The notes under the pieces are model-generated. The model saw nothing but the letters and a program-made list of their open reading frames with translations. It ran no database searches and was not told where the DNA came from. Shown here in pieces: positions 52,674 through 62,503 of a DNA stretch of 64,000 nt (position 1 is its first letter; every line of letters begins with the position of its first letter). This DNA comes from Sphingobacterium faecium (GTDB lineage: Bacteria > Bacteroidota > Bacteroidia > Sphingobacteriales > Sphingobacteriaceae), in assembly GCF_003054045.1 (NCBI RefSeq), contig NZ_QBKH01000003.1, forward strand, positions 496,001 to 560,000. The letters run 5' to 3'. Both the position numbers and the translations under genes were made by a program.

Positions 52674-53054
52674 ATGAATAAAAAAGAGTGCTTGTCGGAC
52701 AGCACCTCAGTTCCTGTTAAGAGATATTGTCAGACGCTACAACTTAAAAATGATCAAGAATTGATTGAAAAATATATTCAAATGCATCATGAAGATCACC
52801 ATTGGAAAATTATTCGCGATGGAATACGCGCTGTTGGAATCCTTAATATGGAAATATATTTATCTGATAATAAATTGTTTATGATAGTTGATGCTCCTTT
52901 GGATTTTGAATGGCACCTTGCGTTTGAAAAATTGAAAAAAATGCCCTTGCAAGAGGAATGGGAGAAAGAAATGTCTATTTATCAAGATTCCAGTGGTGGG
53001 AGCAGTATGGAAAAATGGCAGCTGATGGATCGTATATTTTATCTTTATGAATAG
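52674..53054 (+). CDS. L-rhamnose/L-fucose mutarotase family protein (RhaM-like)
   Basis: The 126-residue protein matches the RhaM/FucM-like ferredoxin-fold mutarotases: KRYCQTLQLKND, YIQMHHEDHHWKIIRDGIRAVGI, MEIYLSDNKLFMIVDAPLDF and PLQEEWEKEMS...KWQLMDRIF. It interconverts alpha and beta anomers of the freed sugar. Next to a fucosidase and a probable fucose dehydrogenase, L-fucose is the likely substrate. I start at ATG 52674 (MNKKEC), because the upstream frame lacks homology. Confidence 0.87.
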   Translation: MNKKECLSDSTSVPVKRYCQTLQLKNDQELIEKYIQMHHEDHHWKIIRDGIRAVGILNMEIYLSDNKLFMIVDAPLDFEWHLAFEKLKKMPLQEEWEKEMSIYQDSSGGSSMEKWQLMDRIFYLYE

Positions 53055-53274
53055 TATTATCAGTTTTATCAATTAACATCAAATTGACTAAAATAATATT
53101 ATTATATTTTCTATTTATCGATTTTGTGCAATTTTTAGTCGATTATGTAACTCATTTTGTTAGCGATTAGCTTTACTTTTGTTTAAGTAACCATAACAAA
53201 TTATAAACCGAATGAACTCAGTGAAGTCTCGTTGATCTTAGTTCTTTCAATATTTAAAATCTGAGGTATAAATT

Positions 53275-54912
53275 ATGATGGATAGAAGAAGCGCAATTAA
53301 GTTTCTGGGCGCCACAATTCCGGTATTGTTTTTAAGCAAATTTAGTTCCGCCACTCCGGATTGGGCTAAAGCACCTTTTAATCCGAATTGGCAATCACTA
53401 GAGCGTTATAATGTTCCAGATTGGTTTAGAGATGCAAAGTTTGGTATTTGGGCTCATTGGGGCCCACAATGTCAACCTGAGTATGGAGATTGGTACGGAC
53501 AGGGGATGTATAAAGAGGGATCCGATCAATATAACTATCATCTTGAAAAGTATGGCCATCCGTCTGTTTTCGGATTTAAAGATGTGATTCATACTTGGAA
53601 GGCTGAAAAATGGGATCCTGAGCAATTAGTAAAGTTTTATCGGAAAATTGGTGTGCAATATTTTATGGCCATGGCAAATCATCATGATAATTTAGATTTG
53701 TATGATAGTACCCATCATGCCTGGAATAGTACACGTGTAGGTCCTAAAAAAGATATCATAAAAGGGTGGCGTGATGCAGCAAAGCGTCAGGGGTTGCGCT
53801 TTGGTGTGAGCGTTCATGCTGCTCATGCATGGACGTGGTACGAGCCTGCTCAACTATCTGATAAAAAAGGAGGAAAAGTAGGCGTTGCCTATGATGGAAA
53901 AGCCACCAAAAAAGATGGTTTTGGCAAATGGTGGGATGGTATGGATCCGCAGGAATTATATGTTCAGGAGCATGCACTTAGCCAAAATGCTGTAAGTGGT
54001 AATCAAACGCTTGAGCAATGGGATTGGAAGGAAGGGTCTGGAGTGAGTATCCCAAGTCAGAAGTATAATCATAATTTCAGAGAACGTACGGTTGACCTGA
54101 TCGATAAGTATCATCCAGATCTGGTTTATTTTGATGATACGGCCTTACCTCTTTGGCCGGTAAGTTCCGTAGGTCTTGATATTACCTCACACTATTACAA
54201 TAAAAGTCAGAAAGAAAATAAGGGAGTTGTAGATGTTGTTGTGACAGGAAAGTTGTTAGATGCGCAACAAAGGAAGTGTTTGGTATGGGATATTGAAAGA
54301 GGGCACAGCCAAAAGATTGAGCCAATTCCTTGGCAGACATGTACATGTATCGGTTCATGGCATTATGATAAGCGTATTTATGATCGTGATCAGTATAAAA
54401 GTGCCTTAACGGTTTTACAGACATTAGTTGATGTGGTCAGTAAAAATGGTAATCTGCTTTTAAGCATACCGCTTCGCGGAGACGGATCGCTCGATGATAA
54501 AGCATACAAAATTGTGTCTGAGATCGGTGATTGGATGGCTGTAAACCAAGAGGCGATAATCGGTACAAGACCTTGGCATACCTTTGGGGAAGGACCAGCT
54601 CAACAGTTCTCTACTCACTTTGATGGACCCGGAAATAACGAAGGAAAGGGGATTGCTTTCAGTGGAAAGGATGTGCGATTTACCACAAAAGGTCCTGCTT
54701 TATATGCCTTCATTATGGGATCACCTGATCAAGGGAAGGTTAAGATCAGCTCACTGGCCAATGGATTGCAGCAAGCAAAAAGAATTAATTCAGTGACAGT
54801 CTTGGGGTCGAATGAAGAAATAGTATTTGATCAAGATCAAACAGGTCTTTCTGTTGTACTGCCCAAATCAATTCACAAACAAGATTCGATTATTGTGATT
54901 AAGTTAACGTAA
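53275..54912 (+). CDS. GH29 alpha-L-fucosidase, exported
   Basis: The 545-residue enzyme removes terminal alpha-L-fucose from glycans. It has a Tat-like signal (RRSAIKFLGATIPVLFLSK) and the GH29 barrel: WFRDAKFGIWAHWGPQ, YFMAMANHHDNLDLYDST (129-146) and the nucleophile region LVYFDDTALP (Asp287 likely). A C-terminal beta domain follows from about 450. TACTTTTG (53174-53181) upstream is a possible -7 box. It precedes susC and susD on the same strand, so it should act in the periplasm or at the surface on fucosylated oligosaccharides brought in by that pair. Two ATGs in a row open the gene. Confidence 0.92.
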   Translation: MMDRRSAIKFLGATIPVLFLSKFSSATPDWAKAPFNPNWQSLERYNVPDWFRDAKFGIWAHWGPQCQPEYGDWYGQGMYKEGSDQYNYHLEKYGHPSVFGFKDVIHTWKAEKWDPEQLVKFYRKIGVQYFMAMANHHDNLDLYDSTHHAWNSTRVGPKKDIIKGWRDAAKRQGLRFGVSVHAAHAWTWYEPAQLSDKKGGKVGVAYDGKATKKDGFGKWWDGMDPQELYVQEHALSQNAVSGNQTLEQWDWKEGSGVSIPSQKYNHNFRERTVDLIDKYHPDLVYFDDTALPLWPVSSVGLDITSHYYNKSQKENKGVVDVVVTGKLLDAQQRKCLVWDIERGHSQKIEPIPWQTCTCIGSWHYDKRIYDRDQYKSALTVLQTLVDVVSKNGNLLLSIPLRGDGSLDDKAYKIVSEIGDWMAVNQEAIIGTRPWHTFGEGPAQQFSTHFDGPGNNEGKGIAFSGKDVRFTTKGPALYAFIMGSPDQGKVKISSLANGLQQAKRINSVTVLGSNEEIVFDQDQTGLSVVLPKSIHKQDSIIVIKLT

Positions 54913-54990
54913 AACCTAGAATACAAATGAAAAATGACTTACATATCAATCTATTTGATATTATCTAATGAAATTCTAACCGATTAAGCA

Positions 54991-57900
54991 ATGAAAAATA
55001 AAAACATGTGGCCGCTCCCCTTGGGAGGGAAGTGGCAATTATTGTCTCTTGGGACCGCTTTTATATTCTCACAATCTACTTTTGCGATGTTGAATAGAAA
55101 AGAAGTAGATAAGAATGGTTATGGTATCACCATACCATTCCTTGAAAGTCAACAATTAACGATCACGGGTACTGTTAAGAATACGAAGAACCAACCATTG
55201 GCGGGTGTTACAATCATGCCGAAGAATGGTACTGGTTCAGGTACTTCAACGGACGAAAATGGTAAATTTTCATTACGTGCCGCAGCTGGGACAACGTTGA
55301 TTGTGAAGTATGTTGGCTATAAAGAACGAGAAGTCCCTGTAAGCGATAGCCGTTTATTATCGATTCAATTAGAAGAGGACGTAACGGCAATGGATGAAGT
55401 CGTAGTGATAGGTTTTGGTTCGCAAAAGAAAGTAAATCTTACTGGAGCGGTTGCGACGGTGAAGGGAGATGATTTGGTGAGGAGACCCGTAACGAATGCC
55501 GGATCCATGCTTCAGGGACAGGTGCCGGGATTACGTATCATTCAAAATTCAGGAGAGCCAGGAAGTGAAGGATTGACGATTCGTATGCGTGGTCAGGGCA
55601 CTTTTAGTGATGCTGGAAATAATCCATTGGTTTTGATTGATGGTGTAGAAGGAAACCTGTCTGATGTCAATCCGAATGATATCGAAAATGTATCCGTTTT
55701 AAAAGATGCAGCTTCGGCAGCGGTATATGGTTCGAGAGCAGCAAACGGTGTCATCTTAGTGACAACAAAGATGGGAAAGGCTGGTCGTATTACCGTTGAT
55801 TATAGTGCAAACGGATCCATACATACTCCGACAAAATTGTTTGATCTGATTACTAATTCGGCCGAATATATGGAATTATGGAATGAGGCTAAACTAAACA
55901 ATGGCATTAATAGTGGCTTATATCCGCAAGAGACGATTGATTTATATCGTAATGCTACAGATCGTGTAAAATACCCTAATACTGATTGGCTGGATATTAT
56001 GTTTAATCCTGCATTTGTTCATCAGCATAATTTAGGCATCAGTGGAGGTAGTGAAAATACACAATACAATCTATCTTTAGGCTATGTTGATCAGCCTGGT
56101 GTAATGAAGGGGTTTGACTATAAAAGATATAATGTGAGGTTAAACATGACTTCCAAAGTAGCGGATTGGTTAAAAATTGGAGCAAATATCAGTGCAAAAC
56201 AAGGAGATACGAAACGACCGAGACAGGGAGCACAGGATGCGTTTATTGCTACCTTGTCACAAGCACCTACCTATGCACCTCAACTTCCAGATGGAAGATA
56301 TACATTCAAAGCCTATGACTTTGAATATAACAACAAAAATTTATTGGCTATCGTGGACAACGATGTGCTATGGAAAAATAGGGATTACTCCCTTAATTTT
56401 CAAGGTTGGTTTGATGTCAAGCTTACCAAGGGGTTGAATTGGTACTCAAAAGCAGCTCTAGTAGGAGACTTCGATAATGAATCTGATTGGCGACCAGTTG
56501 TGCCCCTATATAATTACCATACGGGTGAATTTGCTACCGATCTGGATGTCGGTGGAAAAGGATTGGGAAATACGCGTCGTGAAAACAGATATACCAATGT
56601 ATTTTCTTATTTAAAGTATGAAAATATATTTGCTGATGTTCATAATCTTGAAGTTCAGGCTGGATATAGCCAAGAATCTAACCGACAAGAATACCTATAT
56701 GGCTATCGTCGTGATTACTTTAATAATAACTTGAAGGAGATCGATGCCGGAGGTTTAGCGGTACAAAATTCGAATGGATCAGCCTATGAATGGGCGCTAA
56801 GATCTTTCTTTGGTAGATTGACCTATAACTATAAACAACGGTATTTATTTGAAGCTAATTTGAGATATGATGGTACATCGCGTATGCACCCAGATACACG
56901 ATGGGGAGCTTTCCCTTCTGTATCAGCTGGTTGGCGTGTTTCTGAAGAGTCATTTTTGAAAAATGCAAATTTAAACTGGTTGAATAATTTAAAATTGAGA
57001 GCTTCTTATGGGAAACTTGGTAATCAAAATATCAATATCAGCGTAGCTGGTAATAATTCCTATCCTTATCCATACCAAGAGATACTAAATTATATAGGCA
57101 ATTATTCATTTGACAACTCGAATCTAAGTACAGGTGCCGCGCAAACAGCACTTGCAAACCAAGGGCTGATCTGGGAAGAGACATCTGTAGCTGATATTGG
57201 TGCTGATTTGACTTTTTTCAAGGGCTTGGACCTAACATTTGATTGGTATCGTAAAACTACGTCTGATGTCCTCCGTCAATCGCAAATTACGGGAGTCGTA
57301 GGTTTGGAGGCTCCAAATGTGAATAGCGGTACAATGCGCAATCAAGGTATGGAACTAAGTCTTAGATATTCCAATAAAATAGCATCGGGAACATTTGAAG
57401 GATTGTCTTATAGTATTGGTGGAAATATTGACCGGTTTAAAAATACGGTGGTCAAACTGGGGAAACAAGAAATCCAAGAATATACGATTCGAGAAGAAGG
57501 AAGACCTTGGGATACCTTTTATATGCTAGAGTGGGTAGGAATTTTTCAAAACGAAGAACAAATTTCAAATGCACCTAAACAGTATAATGATGATACGAAG
57601 CCTGGTGATCTTATTTTTAAGGATCAGAATGGAGACGGAATAATCAATGATCTAGATCGTACTTATATGAAAGGACAGTTTCCATCTTTTGAATATGCTT
57701 TAACAGGAAATGTAAGTTGGAAAAATTTTGATCTCTCTTTTATGTTTCAGGGAGTACAGGGACGAAATCTATTTGTCAATAATTGGGGAACTGTTCCTTT
57801 TGTTCAAGGTTCACCACCTACAACCGAATGGAGAAATCGCTGGACGGAGGAAAATCCTTCACTAACAATGCCTCGTATTTACTGGGGATTTGATGCTCCA

Positions 57901-58161
57901 GCTAAAATCAGAAGACCATCGAGCTACTATCTGCAGAATGCAAGTTATTTACGATTAAAAAACCTAACCATCGGATATACCATTCCTACTTTAGTTACCA
58001 ATAGAATAGGGATAAATAAAGTTAGAGTATTTGTATCGGGCGATAATATATTCACAAAAACAGATTATCCGGGGCTGGATCCAGAACGTTCGGGGAGTGG
58101 TACATTTTTGGGGTATCCACAGAACAAAGTGTATGCTTTTGGTTTAAATGTTCAATTTTAA
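54991..58161 (+). CDS. SusC/RagA family TonB-linked outer membrane transporter
   Basis: The 1056-residue receptor has a signal region (about 1-32), a carboxypeptidase-like domain (about 55-130; ITGTVKNTKNQPLAGVTI), a TonB box (AMDEVVVIGFGSQKK) and a plug (about 145-255; PLVLIDGVEG, VLKDAASAAVYGSRAANGVILVTTK). A long beta-barrel ends YAFGLNVQF. With SusD downstream, it forms a pedal-bin type glycan importer powered by TonB. Linkage to the fucosidase gene 78 bases upstream suggests fucose-containing oligosaccharides as substrate. Length is typical (950-1100). Confidence 0.95.
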   Translation: MKNKNMWPLPLGGKWQLLSLGTAFIFSQSTFAMLNRKEVDKNGYGITIPFLESQQLTITGTVKNTKNQPLAGVTIMPKNGTGSGTSTDENGKFSLRAAAGTTLIVKYVGYKEREVPVSDSRLLSIQLEEDVTAMDEVVVIGFGSQKKVNLTGAVATVKGDDLVRRPVTNAGSMLQGQVPGLRIIQNSGEPGSEGLTIRMRGQGTFSDAGNNPLVLIDGVEGNLSDVNPNDIENVSVLKDAASAAVYGSRAANGVILVTTKMGKAGRITVDYSANGSIHTPTKLFDLITNSAEYMELWNEAKLNNGINSGLYPQETIDLYRNATDRVKYPNTDWLDIMFNPAFVHQHNLGISGGSENTQYNLSLGYVDQPGVMKGFDYKRYNVRLNMTSKVADWLKIGANISAKQGDTKRPRQGAQDAFIATLSQAPTYAPQLPDGRYTFKAYDFEYNNKNLLAIVDNDVLWKNRDYSLNFQGWFDVKLTKGLNWYSKAALVGDFDNESDWRPVVPLYNYHTGEFATDLDVGGKGLGNTRRENRYTNVFSYLKYENIFADVHNLEVQAGYSQESNRQEYLYGYRRDYFNNNLKEIDAGGLAVQNSNGSAYEWALRSFFGRLTYNYKQRYLFEANLRYDGTSRMHPDTRWGAFPSVSAGWRVSEESFLKNANLNWLNNLKLRASYGKLGNQNINISVAGNNSYPYPYQEILNYIGNYSFDNSNLSTGAAQTALANQGLIWEETSVADIGADLTFFKGLDLTFDWYRKTTSDVLRQSQITGVVGLEAPNVNSGTMRNQGMELSLRYSNKIASGTFEGLSYSIGGNIDRFKNTVVKLGKQEIQEYTIREEGRPWDTFYMLEWVGIFQNEEQISNAPKQYNDDTKPGDLIFKDQNGDGIINDLDRTYMKGQFPSFEYALTGNVSWKNFDLSFMFQGVQGRNLFVNNWGTVPFVQGSPPTTEWRNRWTEENPSLTMPRIYWGFDAPAKIRRPSSYYLQNASYLRLKNLTIGYTIPTLVTNRIGINKVRVFVSGDNIFTKTDYPGLDPERSGSGTFLGYPQNKVYAFGLNVQF

Positions 58162-58172
58162 TAATTAGAAAA

Positions 58173-59633
58173 ATGAAAAAAATTGTCATAATAACAGTAA
58201 TATCATTACTTGCATGTTTTATTCAAGGATGTGATAAAAATTTTTTGGATAGAGACCCGCTAGATAAGTTGTCTTCTAATCAATTTTGGGAAACCAAACA
58301 AGATTTCGACATGGCACTTACGGCTATTTATGGAAATTTGCAGACTCCTATGTTTTCCGCAGGCACGCCAGACTGGGATCTGATTACAGATAATGGATAT
58401 GGTCAACACAATTCCAATGGTAGCCAAGCTATCGTACGTGGAGATATTTTCTCATCATCAGATGGCTATATCCGCGATGTCTATAAAAACTGTTATGCAG
58501 GTATCGCACGGGTGAATATTTTTCTATCGAAATTAGCTAACTATGAGGGAAGTGCCATAGATGCGACAGCAAAGAAAATATATGTTGGGGAGGCTAGTTT
58601 TATGCGCGCTTACTATTATTACTTGTTGTATACATGTTACGGAGACGTTCCTTTGGTAAAAGAACCATTGACATTAGAAAATCAAATTCAGCCCAAAGTG
58701 CCTGCAACTGAAGTGTTGGATTTTATTTTAAATGAGGTAGATGAAGCTATTGCTAATCTTCCTAATTCGCTTTATAAAGATGCAAAGGGACATCTTGTCA
58801 AATCCTCAGCTCAAGCTTTAAAACTACGCATACTGTTGTTTATTGCTTATGGACAAAATGGGAATGTAGATTTGCAAATTATCCAACAAGCTAAAAACGT
58901 TGCAACGGAGATCATGCAGGCAGGATATCAATTGTCTCCACAATTTGAATCTATTTTTAGAAGTACTACGCAGGAAGGAAATCCTGAAATCATTTTCTCG
59001 GTTAAATTTTTAGCTCCTGACAATGCGACATCTATGGATCAATGGTATGGGGACTGGTTAGTAGCAAGTCCTTTGAAAAGTTTTTACGATGCATTTGAAG
59101 CCAATGATAAAAGAAGAGACCAAACCGTTTTTGTAGGGCAAGTTGATTTTAATGGCACCATCCATAAACCCTCAAATAACGTTCCTACGGGATATGGACT
59201 AAAAAAGTTTCTTTCTCCAGATTTGATCCCTTATGGTTATTCAACCCAAAGTGAGCAGGACTGGGTAATGTTTAGGTATGCGGAGGTGCTTCTTTCCTTT
59301 GCGGAGGCAGAAAATGAATTGTCAGGTCCTACTATTGCTGTTCATGATGCCATCAACTCATTACGCTTACGTTCAGGACTTGGCAATTTATCGAAGACAC
59401 TGACAAAAGATGAAATGAGGACAGCAATTCGTAAAGAAAGAAGGATGGAACTGGCTTTCGAAGGGTTTCGTTATTTTGACTTGAAGCGCTGGCATATTGC
59501 CGAAAAAGTGCTGAATAACGTAAAAGATGGAATTTTAACGTATAAGTTTGAAGATAAATTTTACAAATGGCCTCTTCCGCAAACCGAAATTGATCGAAGT
59601 CAAGGGGTTTTGATACAGAATCCTTCATATTAA
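58173..59633 (+). CDS. SusD/RagB family glycan-binding lipoprotein
   Basis: The 486-residue lipoprotein (lipobox FIQGC, Cys20) has the SusD layout: N-terminal FLDRDPLDKLSSNQFWETKQD, TPR-like helices (FMRAYYYYLLYTCYGDVPLV, about 143-162) and the C-terminal RKERRMELAFEGFRYFDLKRW, KWPLPQTEIDRS. It sits on the cell surface as the lid of the SusC transporter and binds the glycan. It starts 11 bases after the susC stop. A strong terminator follows. Confidence 0.95.
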   Translation: MKKIVIITVISLLACFIQGCDKNFLDRDPLDKLSSNQFWETKQDFDMALTAIYGNLQTPMFSAGTPDWDLITDNGYGQHNSNGSQAIVRGDIFSSSDGYIRDVYKNCYAGIARVNIFLSKLANYEGSAIDATAKKIYVGEASFMRAYYYYLLYTCYGDVPLVKEPLTLENQIQPKVPATEVLDFILNEVDEAIANLPNSLYKDAKGHLVKSSAQALKLRILLFIAYGQNGNVDLQIIQQAKNVATEIMQAGYQLSPQFESIFRSTTQEGNPEIIFSVKFLAPDNATSMDQWYGDWLVASPLKSFYDAFEANDKRRDQTVFVGQVDFNGTIHKPSNNVPTGYGLKKFLSPDLIPYGYSTQSEQDWVMFRYAEVLLSFAEAENELSGPTIAVHDAINSLRLRSGLGNLSKTLTKDEMRTAIRKERRMELAFEGFRYFDLKRWHIAEKVLNNVKDGILTYKFEDKFYKWPLPQTEIDRSQGVLIQNPSY

Positions 59634-59644
59634 TAATTATTGTG

Positions 59645-59675
59645 GGCTCAATAAAATATGTAATTTTATTGAGCC
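59645..59675 (+). terminator. Rho-independent terminator after susD
   Basis: GGCTCAATAAAAT (59645-59657) and ATTTTATTGAGCC (59663-59675) form a perfect 13-bp stem with the loop ATGTA, followed by TATGTTTTT. It closes the fucose operon. Confidence 0.88.
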
Positions 59676-59752
59676 TATGTTTTTAATGCATATAATCCGT
59701 AGCACGTGAGAGAGAAATCTTAGACTTAAAAAAAAACTGAATCCAATTATTG

Positions 59753-60217
59753 TTATTGATATAAACGTTCCAATTCTTCAAAATGACCAATCAGTAAAAC
59801 ATATGAAATAATAGATTGCATCCTGAAGACTAAAAGCAAAAGTACCATTGACTATCATTTTTTCTTTTGAACCTAAAAGTTTAAAAAATAATTTCACGTA
59901 TTTCAGTCTAGAATACATAATGAAAATTCCGTCTTATCATCATCATCAAATTGTACTGTAAGTCCAAAACTCCTCTTGTTTTCATGATTTATAAAATCCC
60001 ATAATGGGTTATGATAAGTATCCTCAGGTGGCATATTGTTAAAGATATTTTATTTGTCTATCCAAGGATAATATGTTGTAATGTCAATACACTGTGTAGC
60101 TGTAAACGTTTCAGATACTTCAATAGTTTACTTTTCTCTAGGATTACAAATTGGATAGGTATACCCCATACGGATAATGTTGTTTGATTTCAACAGTGCT
60201 CATCGATTTACATCCAT
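59753..60217 (-). pseudogene. Decayed gene with nonsense codons and frameshifts
   Basis: On the minus strand, one frame from ATG 60217 reads protein-like segments separated by in-frame stops: ALLKSNNIIRMGYTYPICNP, TIEVSETFTATQCIDITTYY, then a 43-codon open part at 60034-59903 (MPPEDTYHNPLWDFINHENK, FGLTVQFDDDDKTEFSLCIL). Past a frameshift it continues as KLLGSKEKMIVNGTFAFSLQ and LIGHFEELERLYQ to TAA 59753. That is roughly 150 residues of an originally soluble protein. The family is unknown. Confidence 0.55.
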
Positions 60218-60240
60218 AGTACTGTTTGCTTTAAAGGTGG

Positions 60241-61008
60241 TTAATTACAAATGAATTGATCTAACTCTTTGATGTCATGATAACCAAAAACTATTATTTC
60301 TGGGTGTTGATTGATAAAGTTTCGTAGGATATTTAGTGTATTGATCCTTTGAATATCATCGTCCGCTCTATTTTTTGCCAATTGACTAACAGGTTGACTA
60401 TCATCCTCTAGTTCTGTTCTGAGGTAATAGGCATCACCTATGTAGAAAAGACTGGTATCATGCAGGTTGATCGCTACTCCGCAATGTCCATGTGTATGCC
60501 CAAACAAAGGTATTAGCGAAATATCTGCTATTTGGAGATTAAGATGTCTGGATTGCAGGCCATTCCACTGATTGAAAGAAGGTCCATAAGTAATTATCTT
60601 TGGATTATGGAGCATAGGCGCTTGTAGATACCTTGGATTTCCAGATTTGAAATTATTATATTCTTCCATGCTAATATGAACTGTGGCATTTGGAAAGTCT
60701 GCAAGCCCACCAATATGATCATTATCCAAATGAGAAATAATACAATCGGTAACCAGAGCCGGATTTAGACCTAGTTTTTCTATTTGCCTGATTGCAGTAG
60801 ATGATTCATTAAATCGATAACCAGCCATTTTAATCACTTCTTTCCCTATCCTTTTTAGCGGATCTCGTACATCGTTAAGTCCAATTCCAGTATCAATTAA
60901 AATAAGTCTATTTGCTGTTTCCAATAAAATGCAATGTCCGATGGCACTGAGTTGCATAGGGGTTAAGATATCCACGCAGTTTAGATGATGTATTTTTATT
61001 TTGTCCAT
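60241..61008 (-). CDS. MBL-fold metallo-hydrolase
   Basis: The 255-residue protein has the metallo-beta-lactamase fold. The key motif reads SHLDNDHIGGL (HxDxDH, where many members have HxHxDH), followed by FGHTHGHCGV for the next ligand, IGDAYY for the bridging Asp and FGYHD at the C-terminus. The layout LILIDTGIGLNDV recalls AHL lactonase-like branches, so lactone hydrolysis is possible, but the substrate is not shown. It starts 63 bases after the AraC gene on the same strand, probably one operon. I start at ATG 61008 (MDKIKIHHLNC); ATG 61029 is in frame. Confidence 0.85.
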   Translation of the reverse strand: MDKIKIHHLNCVDILTPMQLSAIGHCILLETANRLILIDTGIGLNDVRDPLKRIGKEVIKMAGYRFNESSTAIRQIEKLGLNPALVTDCIISHLDNDHIGGLADFPNATVHISMEEYNNFKSGNPRYLQAPMLHNPKIITYGPSFNQWNGLQSRHLNLQIADISLIPLFGHTHGHCGVAINLHDTSLFYIGDAYYLRTELEDDSQPVSQLAKNRADDDIQRINTLNILRNFINQHPEIIVFGYHDIKELDQFICN

Positions 61009-61071
61009 GCTATAAATGTTAGCTGTCAAAATAAAGAAATCTAATTTTTATAAAATAGAACTATGGCGACA

Positions 61072-61917
61072 TCATCGCCAATTTTTCATAATGCGTAGTA
61101 GACTTAACTCATTACCATGTATTGTACCAGTATCATTTTCTGAATGTTGTAATGCTAAAAATTCCTTTGGCGTTAGGCTGGAAAATAATTTAAATTCTCT
61201 GCCAAAGTGAGAATGATCGGCATACCCAATCCTGTAAGCGATATCGTTTAACTTATTAAACTGTCCAGTTTTTATGAGGTGAATTGAGTTTTGAAACTTA
61301 ACAATTCGGGAATATGTTTCTGGACATATGCCGACGTATTCTTTAAATTTGCGCTGAAATTGTCTTCTTGATAACAGAGATTGTTGCGCCAGCAAAGCAG
61401 AATTTATTTTAAAAGCACTGTTTCGAATCAAATTAACACTTTCTTCTATACTGTTTTGATTTTTAGAATTCAATAATTTTTGAGAAATCTCTTGACTAAA
61501 TAGTTCAACAAGTTGTTGTATGGAGGATGCATCTAATAACTTTTCGGTAAAGTGTACGGAAAAAAAATTTCTCAATTCGACTAGTGTATTGGTCAATTCG
61601 GATGTGTTGATTAAAAATAGTTTTTTGACTGCTGCTGGTTGAAAGTTGACTCCAAAGATAAAAGAAGCTCCATGAATGTAATTGGTGCAAGGGGCACCAT
61701 TCTTCTGGCCATAAATAAAAGAAATGGGTAAAGCAGTATCCTGTCCTCTAAATAAATTAGAGTTTCCGTTGTGATGCTGGAAAATAATCCCTGGCGCCCC
61801 ATCAGCTAAAATTTTATATTCATCAACTCCAGATACTGTGCTTGGAATAGTGGCAGACCAAAACTCATTGATGACATTTTTTAGATGAGCTGGAGGCTGT
61901 ATGCTCAATAGTTTCAT
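61072..61917 (-). CDS. AraC family regulator upstream of the MBL-fold gene
   Basis: The 281-residue protein has an N-terminal DUF6597-like sensor (about 1-145; PPAHLKNVINEFW, FIFGVNFQPAAVKKLF) and a C-terminal AraC HTH pair (about 170-265; LSRRQFQRKFKEYVGICPETYSRIVKFQ, LNDIAYRIGYADHSHFGREFK). It lies directly upstream of the MBL-fold gene on the same strand, so it likely controls itself and that enzyme. The ligand is unknown. Confidence 0.9.
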   Translation of the reverse strand: MKLLSIQPPAHLKNVINEFWSATIPSTVSGVDEYKILADGAPGIIFQHHNGNSNLFRGQDTALPISFIYGQKNGAPCTNYIHGASFIFGVNFQPAAVKKLFLINTSELTNTLVELRNFFSVHFTEKLLDASSIQQLVELFSQEISQKLLNSKNQNSIEESVNLIRNSAFKINSALLAQQSLLSRRQFQRKFKEYVGICPETYSRIVKFQNSIHLIKTGQFNKLNDIAYRIGYADHSHFGREFKLFSSLTPKEFLALQHSENDTGTIHGNELSLLRIMKNWR

Positions 61918-62053
61918 ATTTGCTTTTATTGTATACAGTTAACGACATTGATCGTAGTTTTTTATGATTGCTGCAAATTCATCTCTTCAAATATACTATA
62001 AAGTATACTCCAATTGAGACATATATGGTAACTTCTGAAGATTTAAAAATAAA

Positions 62054-62503
62054 TTATATCTTTTTTTCAAAGCAGATGCTACTCGTTATGTTTTCATATT
62101 GACCATAATTTTGAATGATGATGAATGCATGCTTTTTATACAATCCAATTGCTTCAACCATCTGATCGCCCGTTTCTAAAATACATTTTTTATAACCCAA
62201 TTCTTTTGCCCATTGTTGCAATTCTTGTAATATTCCGCTGGCAATTCCTTTTCCTCTATTTTCAATAGGTACAAACATCCGTTTGATTTCCATCATGCTT
62301 TCTTCATATTCTTTTATTGCACCACAGCCTACAGGCTGTTTATCCATATAGGCAACCACAACATATCTAATCAAATCTAACTTGTTATACTGGGCAAAAA
62401 AATCATTTTTATCACCATTTTTAAGGGCGAGATCTCTGTCTAATTGCTGGACTAATTTTTGAAAATCTTCATGATCTGAATTTGTTCTTATTAATGTATA
62501 CAT
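62054..62503 (-). CDS. GNAT family N-acetyltransferase
   Basis: The 149-residue protein has a GNAT fold: GCGAIKEYEESMMEIKRMFVPIENRGKGIASGILQEL contains motif A with the loop ENRGKGIA. EAIGLYKKHAF is the C-terminal motif with the conserved Tyr. It should acetylate a small amine or an antibiotic-like molecule, unidentified. ATG 62503 is the first start and fits the family length. Confidence 0.87.
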   Translation of the reverse strand: MYTLIRTNSDHEDFQKLVQQLDRDLALKNGDKNDFFAQYNKLDLIRYVVVAYMDKQPVGCGAIKEYEESMMEIKRMFVPIENRGKGIASGILQELQQWAKELGYKKCILETGDQMVEAIGLYKKHAFIIIQNYGQYENITSSICFEKKI

